64,000 nucleotides of DNA from Arcicella rigui (GTDB lineage Bacteria > Bacteroidota > Bacteroidia > Cytophagales > Spirosomataceae): contig NZ_JAYFUM010000022.1 in the NCBI RefSeq assembly GCF_034929435.1, forward strand, positions 76,902 to 140,901, read 5' to 3'. Position numbers and translations under genes: made by a program. How positions within the stretch are numbered: position 1 is the stretch's first letter; every line of letters starts with the position of its first letter. Below are positions 8,387 to 16,353 of this stretch, piece after piece. The notes under the pieces were generated by a model. It searched no databases and had not been told where the DNA came from. It worked only from the letters and a program-made list of their open reading frames with translations.

Positions 8387-9886
8387 TTATTTTAAAAAGT
8401 TGATAGATATTTTATTTTTAGCTAAAGTTTCGTTTTCGCTTGCTAAATCAAACGCTGTTTCTTTGAAATTTGTTTCAGCTTCTTTTTTCGCTCCGATTGA
8501 TAAAAGGTATTTCAAGATGTTATCGTCTTTTGCAATCATAGCCGCTTTGTGCAATGCCGTAATGCCTTCTGCATTTTTAGCGTTTACGTCGATACCCAAA
8601 GCTTGAACACGTTTCAAGATACCCAAGTCATTTTTCAATACTGCCAAATGGAAAAGTGTATTGCCATTTTTTTGTGGCGTAGCTACCGACAAACCTTTCT
8701 CTTGAAGTACTTTTAATTTTGCATCAAAGTCTTCTGGTTTTGGTCCAAAACCACCTCTTCCTTCGCTACTTGGGTAGGCTTGTACAAGGTATGCCAATAA
8801 GTTTTCGCCATTGGTATTTACCGCTTTCACATCTGCACCTTTATCTAATAAAAACTTCACCACTTCTGGCGAATTACTTTTCACAGCCAAAGCAAGAGGC
8901 GTTTCTCCTTTTTGGTTGGCTTGGTTGATATTCGTAGTTTTAGCCAATAATAATTCTAAAGTAGCTAAATCTCTGTTTGAAGCTGCCGCATAAGCAAAAA
9001 CAGTATTACCTTCTTCGTCGGCTTGGTTTACGTTCACACCTTTAGCCAAGAAATGCTCAATAATATCTTTTTGGTTTGGTTTTCTTACAATAAAGTGCAA
9101 AACATTTTCAGCACTTTTGGTAGTAGCTGTTGGTTTCAAACCCAAACTTTCTAAGTATTCAAAAACCTCAAGCGTAGCACCAGCTCCTCTACGACCGCCC
9201 TGAGCTGCCATCAGTAAAGCGTTTTCTGGTACAGCAACTCCTTTTTGAATTAAAGCTTTCAAGATGTTGATATTTCCACCTCTGGCCGCATAACTGAAAA
9301 TATTATTGCCGTTTTTATCCTTACTCTTAATGTCTAAACCTTTGGAAATAAAGTAGTTTGTAAGTACAAGGTCTTTATCGTTGGCAACTGCCAATAAAAG
9401 AATATTTGCTCCGTCGTTGTTAAGGTCGTTTTTAAGGTTTGCACCAGCTTTTACAAAAAGTTCAATGCCTTGAACATTCAATTGTCCAGCCATCGCAGCA
9501 AAAGCCAATGGCGTCACACCGTTTTCGTCTTTAATATTTGCTTTCGCTCCTTTTTCCACTAAAGCCTCCATAATTTCAAAGTTTCCTCTGTTGGCTGCCC
9601 AGTGCAAGTAAGTTCTTTCTTCGTGTGTACTTCTGTTTACTTCAAGCTTTGGTTGGTTCAATAAGTACTTGATAGTTTCGTTGGGTGCTCCTGAATTGAT
9701 AGCTATCACAACAGCATCCATCGTCATACGATTAAATTCAAATGGATTATTACCTTTTTCTACTTCGGCTTTTACGACTTCAACACTTGGCTGATTTCTC
9801 CAAAAAGATTGTTCTAAAAGTGTATTTTTTTGGGCTTTTACAGCAAAACTACAAATCGTTAAAGCTGCAATGATGAGTTTTTTCAT
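8387..9886 (-). CDS. secreted ankyrin-repeat protein
   Basis: 499 residues with signal peptide MKKLIIAALTICSFAVKAQ. At least ten ankyrin repeats of ~33 residues are visible, for example TYLHWAANRGNFEIMEALV, GVTPLAFAAMAGQLNVQG and GETPLALAVKSNSPEVVKF, with the typical TPLHxAA turn and helix pair. One repeat near residues 365-395 has a looped insertion (PSSEGRGGFGPKPEDF). Ankyrin repeats bind proteins, so this is a likely periplasmic scaffold. It is 193 bp upstream of the DUF2271/PepSY pair in the same direction, so it may belong with that redox unit; the intervening heptamer hairpin argues for at least partly separate transcription. Confidence 0.9.
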   Translation of the reverse strand: MKKLIIAALTICSFAVKAQKNTLLEQSFWRNQPSVEVVKAEVEKGNNPFEFNRMTMDAVVIAINSGAPNETIKYLLNQPKLEVNRSTHEERTYLHWAANRGNFEIMEALVEKGAKANIKDENGVTPLAFAAMAGQLNVQGIELFVKAGANLKNDLNNDGANILLLAVANDKDLVLTNYFISKGLDIKSKDKNGNNIFSYAARGGNINILKALIQKGVAVPENALLMAAQGGRRGAGATLEVFEYLESLGLKPTATTKSAENVLHFIVRKPNQKDIIEHFLAKGVNVNQADEEGNTVFAYAAASNRDLATLELLLAKTTNINQANQKGETPLALAVKSNSPEVVKFLLDKGADVKAVNTNGENLLAYLVQAYPSSEGRGGFGPKPEDFDAKLKVLQEKGLSVATPQKNGNTLFHLAVLKNDLGILKRVQALGIDVNAKNAEGITALHKAAMIAKDDNILKYLLSIGAKKEAETNFKETAFDLASENETLAKNKISINFLK

Positions 9887-10243
9887 AATAAATTGTATTT
9901 GACCCTCTTTTTTAATTGAACTTACATTAAACCATCTATATTAAATAACATCTAATTACAAAACAATGATATTTCTACTTATTTATTGTTTTAATAATTA
10001 TTTTGTTTATTTAGACTAAATAAATTTAAGCAAATTTAAGAAGGATTTTCTAATTAAAAAAATCAAAGAAATAAAATTGAGAGTTGATAGAAGAGATAAA
10101 GGAGATACTGAAAATGCTGGTCTGGTATTGGATTGTTTTAGTTAAGATTAGTTTTGTAGTTTTTCGTTCATTCGGCTACTAATTATCAGTATTTTAATAT
10201 ATTTGTCCTTGCAAATATAAATTACAATATTATAATTACAAGG
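9887..10243. other. AT-rich divergent intergenic region
   Basis: 357 bp between the ankyrin gene (minus) and an ATPase gene (plus). Apart from the promoter and inverted repeat near 10198-10244, I see only AT-rich sequence with TTTAAGCAAATTTAAG-like words and no ORF. Confidence 0.5.
10198..10205 (+). promoter_or_regulatory. candidate -7 box of the AAA_14 ATPase gene
   Basis: TATATTTG matches TAnnTTTG and lies 38 bp before the ATG. No good -33 box could be picked. The inverted repeat starting at 10206 immediately follows it, so it would cover the transcription start. Confidence 0.45.
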
Positions 10244-10244
10244 A
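10206..10244. repeat. operator-like inverted repeat abutting a start codon
   Basis: TCCTTG (10206-10211) and CAAGGA (10239-10244) bracket an AT-only spacer; the last A is the first base of the ATG. The inner bases AAATATAAATTAC / TATTATAATTAC are also partly symmetrical. It may be a binding site for autoregulation. Confidence 0.5.
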
Positions 10245-11425
10245 TGATTGCGAGAAATAGCCAAGTTGAAATCATTGAATTGCTCGAAGAATTTCCAGCA
10301 GTAAGTATTTTAGGACCGAGACAGGTTGGGAAAACAACGCTTGCGGAAGAGATAGCTTTATCGCTAAGCCCTGAACCGATATATCTTGACTTGGAAAGCC
10401 CTATTGACCAAGCAAAGTTAAATGACCCAGAAGCCTATTTTGAATTACATAAGGGAAAACTTATTATTTTGGACGAAATCCAGCGTGTACCTGAATTATT
10501 TGCAATATTAAGAGGAGTAATTGACCGCAGAAGAAGGCAAGGTTTCAGAACTGCTCAATTCCTGATTTTAGGTTCGGCATCACTTGACCTTTTGAAACAG
10601 TCTTCGGAATCTTTGGCTGGAAGGATTGCATACAAAGAATTGACAGGTTTGACAGCTTTAGAAGTCAACTCTCTAAGCCAAAACAGTATTGATATGCTTT
10701 GGCTGAAAGGGGGCTTTCCAGATAGTTTTCTTGCTAAAACAGAATCAGCAAGTTTTAGATGGCGACAAAATTTTATCAGTACTTATTTGGAAAGAGATAT
10801 TCCACAATTGGGAACAAGGATTCCTGCGGTAACATTACGCAGGTTATGGACAATGTTGGCACATCATCATGGAGGACAATTAAATACAGCACAATTAGGA
10901 GCAAGTTTGGGAATAACCATTCCAACCGTAAAACGATACATTGAATTATTAGAAGATTTATTCCTTGTTAGAACTATACTGCCGTGGTCTGGAAATGTTG
11001 GGAAAAGGTTAGTCAAAACGCCTAAAGTCTATATTCGTGATAGTGGACTGACTCATGCTTTGCTAAACCTTATTACGCAAGACGATTTGTTGGGGCATCC
11101 AATTGTTGGAGCAAGTTGGGAAGGTTTCGTTATTGAAAATATCATTTCTTGTTTACCTCAAGGGCTAACATTTTGGTTTTATAGAACTTCGGCAGGAGCA
11201 GAAATAGATTTAGTCATTGAGATTAACAATCAAGAAAGATATGCCATTGAAATAAAACGTTCTTTAGCACCGACGGTTTCCAAAGGTTTTTATTTGGGCT
11301 GTGAAGACATAAAAGCTACAAAACGCTACGTAGTTTATCCCGGAAAAGAAAGTTACCCTTCTACTGAAGGAGTAAAAACTATTTCTTTGGTTGATTTAAT
11401 GAAAGAATTACAAGGTGAAGTTTAA
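10244..11425 (+). CDS. ATP-binding protein, AAA_14 + DUF4143
   Basis: 393 residues. N-terminal AAA_14 ATPase domain with Walker A GPRQVGKTT (24-32) and Walker B LIILDE (73-78), a central helical region, and the DUF4143 domain with GASWEGFVIENI. Near the C-terminus AEIDLVIE followed by YAIEIKRS has the D-(x)n-E-x-K form of a PD-(D/E)XK nuclease-like fold. These proteins are widespread in bacteria and archaea, often in accessory DNA, and their function is unsettled (mobile or toxin-like roles have been proposed). A second, differently built ATPase/nuclease-like gene lies at 19844, also preceded by inverted repeats. Confidence 0.9.
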   Translation: MIARNSQVEIIELLEEFPAVSILGPRQVGKTTLAEEIALSLSPEPIYLDLESPIDQAKLNDPEAYFELHKGKLIILDEIQRVPELFAILRGVIDRRRRQGFRTAQFLILGSASLDLLKQSSESLAGRIAYKELTGLTALEVNSLSQNSIDMLWLKGGFPDSFLAKTESASFRWRQNFISTYLERDIPQLGTRIPAVTLRRLWTMLAHHHGGQLNTAQLGASLGITIPTVKRYIELLEDLFLVRTILPWSGNVGKRLVKTPKVYIRDSGLTHALLNLITQDDLLGHPIVGASWEGFVIENIISCLPQGLTFWFYRTSAGAEIDLVIEINNQERYAIEIKRSLAPTVSKGFYLGCEDIKATKRYVVYPGKESYPSTEGVKTISLVDLMKELQGEV

Positions 11426-11513
11426 ATGGTGAATATTAATTGATAAACGACTTTAAACTTCTAAAATAATTGTGTAGGAATATTTGAAGCATGAATCTTC
11501 TTAAACTTTTAAA

Positions 11514-11556
11514 ATCAAAAAACGGTCAGAAAAATGAATTTCCGACCGTTTTTTAA
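11514..11556. terminator. bidirectional intrinsic terminator
   Basis: AAAAAACGGTC (11517-11527) pairs with GACCGTTTTTT (11544-11554), an 11-bp stem with A/T tracts on both sides. It sits between the ATPase (ends 11425) and ygiQ (ends 11625), serving convergent transcripts. Confidence 0.8.
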
Positions 11557-11624
11557 TGATACAAAATAGATTTCAAATAATGAAATTTCATTATTCAAAA
11601 CTCAAAATTCATATCTATCAATGT

Positions 11625-13541
11625 CTATCGTTTAAAATTATTTCTCTTTTTTTGTTTTGCTTTTGATGATTCACTTTCTCCGATGATTTTATCAATGGCT
11701 GCTTGTTTTTGGCTTTTTAACAGTCTGTCGGCTAAATCTGGACGATTGAGTTTGTGCAAACGCTTGCGAATCCAGTCTTTAAATTCAGGCTTGTACCAGA
11801 AAAAGTAATTATTCTGACTTTGTTTTTCTTCCTTCGTTTTTGCCGTTTTGATGGGCTGTAAAGTATAAGGATGCACGCCAGAATAGTAAATCACTTCGGC
11901 AACCGTCATCGGCGTAGGAGTGAAGTCTTGTACTTGTTCTAATTGGAAACCTAAATCTTTTGTTTCAGCAGCAAGATTTGCCATATCTACTTCTTCACAT
12001 CCAGGGTGCGAGGAAATAAAGTAAGGAATCAAAGGTTGTTTCAAATTATGTTTCGCCTGAATGTTGTCGTATTTTTCCTTGAACTTTCTGAAATACTTAA
12101 ACGAAGGCTTACGCATTACTTTCAAAGTATCGTCGGAAGTATGCTCTGGAGCAACTTTCAAACGACCCGAAACGTGACGAGTAACCAATTGTTCTAAGTA
12201 AATATCGTGGTTATGGTCTTGGTTATTTTTGTTGAAATCGTCCACCAATAAATCATAACGTACTCCCGAACCCACAAAAGCTTTCTTTACGCCGGGATGG
12301 GCATCTACTTTCTTGTAAATTTCCGTTAAAGGCGTATGCGAAGTATCTAAATTTGAACAAATAACAGGGTGAATACAACTCGGACTTTGGCAACGGTTAC
12401 AAATCGACTCGTCTTTTCCTTTCATTTTGTACATATTCGCCGATGGCCCGCCCAAATCTGAAATATAACCTTTGAATTCTGGATGATTTACTATTTGGTC
12501 AACCTCTTTCATAATCGACTTTTCACTTCGTGAAGCAATAAATTTGCCCTGATGTGCCGAAATCGTACAGAAACTACATCCACCAAAACAACCACGGTGC
12601 ATATTAATCGAGAACTTAATCATCTCATAAGATGGAATTGGTCCTCTTTTTTTATACTTCGGATGTGGCAAACGAGTGTAAGGCAAATCGAAAGAAATAT
12701 CCATTTCTTTTTCCTCCATTGTTTTGAACGGAGGGTTAATCACCAATGTTTTATCGCCAACTTTCTGAATAATTCGGTTGGCTTGCCATTTGTTCGACTC
12801 TACTTCAACTACTTTGAAATTGGCAGCGTATTTAATTTTGTCTTGCAAACAAATTTCATGGCTTGAAATTTCTACCGTATCCCAATTATTAAATTGTCCG
12901 AGTGGCTCGGCGGTTGGTTGCAAGTAGGCAATTTGGTTTACATTACGAATGGTATTTAAAGGTACTCCTTGTTTTACCAAACGTAACAATTCACGAAGAG
13001 GCTGTTCGCCCATGCCGTACACCAACATATCAGCACCCGAATCATAAAGAATCGTTGGCAACAATTTATCTTGCCAGTAGTCGTAATGAGTAACACGGCG
13101 AAGGGATGCTTCAATACCGCCAATCAGTACGGGAACATCTGGATAGAGTTCTTTTAAGATTTTGGTATAAACCGTAGTAGCGTAGTCGGGACGATAGCCT
13201 GCTTCGCCACCGGGCGTGTATGAATCGTTTGAACGCAAACGTTTGTTGGCAGTATAATGATTCACCATCGAATCCATACAGCCAGCCGTTACGCCAAAAA
13301 AGTATTTTGGTTTTCCTAATTTTTTAAAGTCACGTAAATCATCTTTCCAGTTGGGCTGTGCCACAATGGCAATTTTGAAACCCTCACTTTCGATGATACG
13401 CCCAATCACAGCCGTTCCGAAGGCTGGATGATCCACGTAGGCATCTCCTGAAATTAGAATTACATCTAATTCATCCCATCCACGTTTTTCTACCTCTTTT
13501 TTGGTCAGAGGCAACCAGTCAGTTATTGGTCTTTCAATCAT
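11625..13541 (-). CDS. ygiQ: YgiQ family radical SAM protein
   Basis: 638 residues, normal length. The N-terminus (MIERPITDWLPLTKKEVEKRGWDELDVILISGDAYVDHP) and GGIEASLRRVTHYDYW are diagnostic of YgiQ. A radical SAM cluster motif is at C318-x3-C322-x2-C325 in MHRGCFGGCSFC, binding a [4Fe-4S] cluster; a second Cys-rich piece (CNRCQSPSCIHPVIC) follows, as in the family. The N-terminal part is the cobalamin-binding-like domain. The substrate is unknown. The C-terminus is Lys-rich. It is a single gene bounded by a terminator (11517-11554) and by the IS region. Confidence 0.95.
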   Translation of the reverse strand: MIERPITDWLPLTKKEVEKRGWDELDVILISGDAYVDHPAFGTAVIGRIIESEGFKIAIVAQPNWKDDLRDFKKLGKPKYFFGVTAGCMDSMVNHYTANKRLRSNDSYTPGGEAGYRPDYATTVYTKILKELYPDVPVLIGGIEASLRRVTHYDYWQDKLLPTILYDSGADMLVYGMGEQPLRELLRLVKQGVPLNTIRNVNQIAYLQPTAEPLGQFNNWDTVEISSHEICLQDKIKYAANFKVVEVESNKWQANRIIQKVGDKTLVINPPFKTMEEKEMDISFDLPYTRLPHPKYKKRGPIPSYEMIKFSINMHRGCFGGCSFCTISAHQGKFIASRSEKSIMKEVDQIVNHPEFKGYISDLGGPSANMYKMKGKDESICNRCQSPSCIHPVICSNLDTSHTPLTEIYKKVDAHPGVKKAFVGSGVRYDLLVDDFNKNNQDHNHDIYLEQLVTRHVSGRLKVAPEHTSDDTLKVMRKPSFKYFRKFKEKYDNIQAKHNLKQPLIPYFISSHPGCEEVDMANLAAETKDLGFQLEQVQDFTPTPMTVAEVIYYSGVHPYTLQPIKTAKTKEEKQSQNNYFFWYKPEFKDWIRKRLHKLNRPDLADRLLKSQKQAAIDKIIGESESSKAKQKKRNNFKR

Positions 13542-13949
13542 GTTGCAAAATTACGCAAGAAAGCAATGATAAAAGTCATATTTGCCAAAATATTAAGCCT
13601 TTAGCTAAATTACTTTATGAATAATCGGTTTATTATCAGTTAGTAGGTACGAAAATTTTAAAGCTGTTTCAGATTTGGATTTTCTGATTTCAAAAATTTT
13701 ATAAAAACGATTTCCGACACCCGAAATCCGAACCCAATAATTTCACAGTCCTTCGTACAGTGCTAATTATCAAGAGATTTTGCTACAAAAGGCTTTTGCT
13801 CTGAAATTACTTCTTGGCAGTTGATTATTTGCCTAACGTTAGGATGAAGTATTTTGTTTAGAAGGTTTTGGAAGTATTATTTTAATTGAAGAGGAGGGAA
13901 GGGTATTTTTCAAAAAAGCTTGTCACTTTGCATTTGAACACAAAATGAC
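13542..13949. other. intergenic region left of the IS element
   Basis: About 408 bp with no ORF. It has 7-bp-period words at about 13660-13690 (GATTTGG-like) and 13708-13735 (CCGAAAT-like) in opposite orientation, a 12-bp perfect palindrome CCTAACGTTAGG at 13832-13843, and the left arm of the hairpin now split by the IS (13907-13925). Confidence 0.55.
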
Positions 13950-13973
13950 GGGAGTGTTCACTCAACTGTGTCA

Positions 13974-14021
13974 GTTGATTTATTGAGTTAGGGGGCTAGC
14001 CCCCTAACTCAATAAATCAAC
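13974..14021. repeat. perfect 48-bp palindrome at the 3' end of the transposase
   Basis: The two 24-base halves are exact reverse complements with no loop, centred on GGGGGCTAGCCCCC at 13991-14004. It overlaps the last few codons and the stop codon of the transposase. It could act as a terminator that stops read-through in or out of the element. Confidence 0.9.
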
Positions 14022-15250
14022 TTGCGAAATTCTATCATCAAATGTAATCATTAATTCTGCAAGGATGTCCCTCCAATTTTTAGTTGTAGTATTCCAAACC
14101 TTATTCATATTTTGAATTGCCAGATAGGCTAATTTCAAAAGAGCATTATCAGAGGTGAAAGCTCCCTTGGTTTTAGTGATTTTTCTAATCTGTCTATGAT
14201 AGCCTTCTATCGTATTTGTAGTATAGACTATCCTTCTTATTTCCGAAGAATATTGAAAATAAGTCGAAATGTTAGACCAATTATTCGTCCATGTGTCAAC
14301 GGCTTTTGGGTAAGTTTTCCTCCATTTTTCTGATAGCATCGCCAAGGATTCTTCGGCAATATCAAGAGTACTAGCCTTATAAATAAGCTTTAAATCATTA
14401 ATGAACTCTTTTAAATGTTTGTCTGCTACTAAGCGTGATGAATAACGAATCTGATGAACCACACAGAGCTGTATTTGGGTTTTAGGGAATACCGCTTCAA
14501 TGGCTTGTGGGAAACCTTTAAGACCATCTACACAACTGATTAATATATCCTCAACTCCTCTTAGTTTAAAGTCTGTAAGTACTGAAAGCCAGAACTTAGC
14601 TCGGGGACGCCCAGTCCTTCTGTTTCTGCAAGATATATTCCCAATACTTCTTTCTTACCATCTAAGCCTAAGCCGATTACACTGTACATGGCTCTGGAAC
14701 AGACTTTCCCATCAACACGAACTTTATAGAACATTGCATCCATCCAAACTACCGCATAAACTCTAGCAAGAGGTCTGGATTGCCATTCCTTCATCAAAGG
14801 AATAATTCTATCAGTAATGTTTGATAGTTCGCCTACAGAGAGATGATAACCGTAAAGCTCTTCCAACTGTTCATTGATAGAGGAATAGCTCATCCCATGC
14901 CCAAATAACGAAATAATTTGACGTTCTAAAGTATCAGTTAAAACTAATTGACGTTTAGCAACTACTTGAGGCGTGAAACTACAATCTCTATCACGAGGTG
15001 TATCCAGTTCAAAACTACCACCACTACTTTTGATAATTTTGCTTGACAAACCATTTTTCCTATTGTTAATACCTTCAGATTTATTGGCAACTAAATGGTT
15101 GTCTAATTCTCCCTGTAAAGCCGTCTCTAAAAAATGTTTGAGCATCGGTGCAAAAATACCATTCTCTCCAGTTAGAGGTTTGCCAGAATAAAGACCTTTT
15201 ATCGCTTCTTGCTTAAAAGTCTCAAAATCAAATGTGTCTGTTGTGTCCAT
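14004..15250 (-). pseudogene. IS256-family transposase, broken by a frameshift near 14605-14620
   Basis: Two frames together make a normal mutator-type transposase. The first (15250 to ~14561) carries the N-terminal region and WMDAMFYKVRVDGKV, with the first catalytic Asp of the DDE set; it runs out of frame at LAETEGLGVPELSSG. The second frame continues with AKFWLSVLTDFKLRG, then CVDGLKGFPQAIEAVFP (second Asp), then TTNTIEGYHRQIRK with the catalytic Glu, and ends at 14004. The break is one missing or extra base in the GGGCGTCCCC stretch. Families of this type do not normally use programmed frameshifting, so it is a mutation or a sequencing error. Confidence 0.9.
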
Positions 15251-15330
15251 AAAATTGTGTCTAAGTAAAAGTAAACCTTTTTAAGTTCTAAATTAGATTG
15301 ACACAGTTTAATGAACAGTCCCAAAATGAC

Positions 15331-15419
15331 AAGCTTTTGAAAACGATTTTTTTAGAAGTATTATTCAATTTCTGAAATCTAAAACTTTCGTAGAGTACTG
15401 AAAATGATTTACAAAACAA
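15331..15419. other. right flank of the IS element
   Basis: Contains the right arm of a hairpin (TGACAAGCTTTTGAAAA, 15327-15343) whose left arm TTTTCAAAAAAGCTTGTCA lies at 13907-13925 across the IS, then T-rich sequence. It looks like a former terminator of the AraC-ended operon. Confidence 0.5.
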
Positions 15420-16349
15420 TTACATCAATTTAGTAAGTCTGTACTCGCTGGGCGTCATACCTGTTTGGGCTTTAAAAAAACGCCCAAAGTCGCTAATTTC
15501 ATTTCTTCCTATTTTGTAGGCAATTTCAGAAATATTCAAATCTGACTGTTTTAATAAAAATTTTGCTTCCAGTAAAAGCATTTCTTTGAGTAAATCATGG
15601 GCTGATTTTCCTAAAGTCATTTTTACACATTTATTTAAATGATTGGGCGAAATCGCCATCATTTCAGCGTAGTCGGTAGTTTTTTGCTTTTCATAAATGT
15701 ACTGCGATAAGTACTTTTTATACTGTTCGGTAATCAGAAAAGCAGAATTAGAAATGTTTGGTTTAGAAGAACCAACAAATATTTTTAATTCGGTAAAGAC
15801 CGTTATCAAGTACATTCTTAAAATATCAAACCTACAATTTTCGCCAGCTTTGTACTCTTGAATGAGCCTTTCAAGTAAAGGAATAATTCGTATTTTGGCT
15901 TCTTCGTCAATCATAACAATTGGATTGGCGTTGAATTCCAAAAAAGTAAATTCATTGATTAGGTCTTTGGTCTTATAGTCAACATTCAACAATTCCATAT
16001 CAAAATGGCAGTAATATCCTTCGCTACCAAAGCATATTTCTTGGTGCGTTGTAATCTGATATGCAGGGAGAAAAAAGAAAGTATTTTCTCCGAAATCATA
16101 GCTATCTAAGCCTTTACTTCTGATACTTCGCCCTTTGGTCAGAAAGAAGAAGCTATAAACCGAGATTCGTCGAGGTACAATGTCGGATTGAGTCGGGAAG
16201 TCCACAATTTTCATATAATCTTCGATACGATTGATATGAAAATTGGAGTGAACTTTGGTGGTGAAAGCAATAAAACTCTTCGATTCTTTATGCAAGTTGG
16301 TAATTAACTGATTGGCATCTATGATCGGAATATGACTGCTCTCTTTCAT
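15420..16349 (-). CDS. AraC-family transcriptional regulator
   Basis: 309 residues. The C-terminal ~100 residues hold two helix-turn-helix units: MAISPNHLNKCVKMTLGKSAHDLL and NISEIAYKIGRNEISDFGRFFKAQTGMTPSEYR, the second being the AraC signature. The N-terminal ~200 residues form a cupin-like sensor domain without a recognised ligand motif. It starts 4 bp after the stop codon of the GMC oxidoreductase gene, so it is the last gene of the minus-strand operon and the best candidate for its regulator. A decayed relative of the same C-terminal region lies at the other end of the locus (33359-33560). Confidence 0.9.
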   Translation of the reverse strand: MKESSHIPIIDANQLITNLHKESKSFIAFTTKVHSNFHINRIEDYMKIVDFPTQSDIVPRRISVYSFFFLTKGRSIRSKGLDSYDFGENTFFFLPAYQITTHQEICFGSEGYYCHFDMELLNVDYKTKDLINEFTFLEFNANPIVMIDEEAKIRIIPLLERLIQEYKAGENCRFDILRMYLITVFTELKIFVGSSKPNISNSAFLITEQYKKYLSQYIYEKQKTTDYAEMMAISPNHLNKCVKMTLGKSAHDLLKEMLLLEAKFLLKQSDLNISEIAYKIGRNEISDFGRFFKAQTGMTPSEYRLTKLM

Positions 16350-16353
16350 GGTT

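Larger units (their letters stand above)
13950..15322 (-). mobile_element. IS256-family insertion sequence, complete ends, 1373 bp
   Basis: Terminal inverted repeats start GGGAGTGTTCACTCAACTG at 13950 and (minus strand from 15322) GGGACTGTTCATTAAACTG, about 21 of 24 bases alike through the end of TGTGTCA. Immediately outside are identical 8-bp direct repeats AAAATGAC at 13942-13949 and 15323-15330, the expected target duplication for this family. The transposase inside is split by a frameshift, so the copy is probably inactive. Intact ends and an intact duplication indicate a fairly recent insertion. Confidence 0.95.

Noticed and set aside
13832..13843. CCTAACGTTAGG palindrome as an integration site
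   Set aside because: It is short, single, and not linked to any integrase or repeat.
14004..15250. programmed frameshift in the transposase
   Set aside because: IS256-type transposases are normally a single frame, and no slippery heptamer with a downstream structure is obvious; a mutation or sequencing error is simpler.
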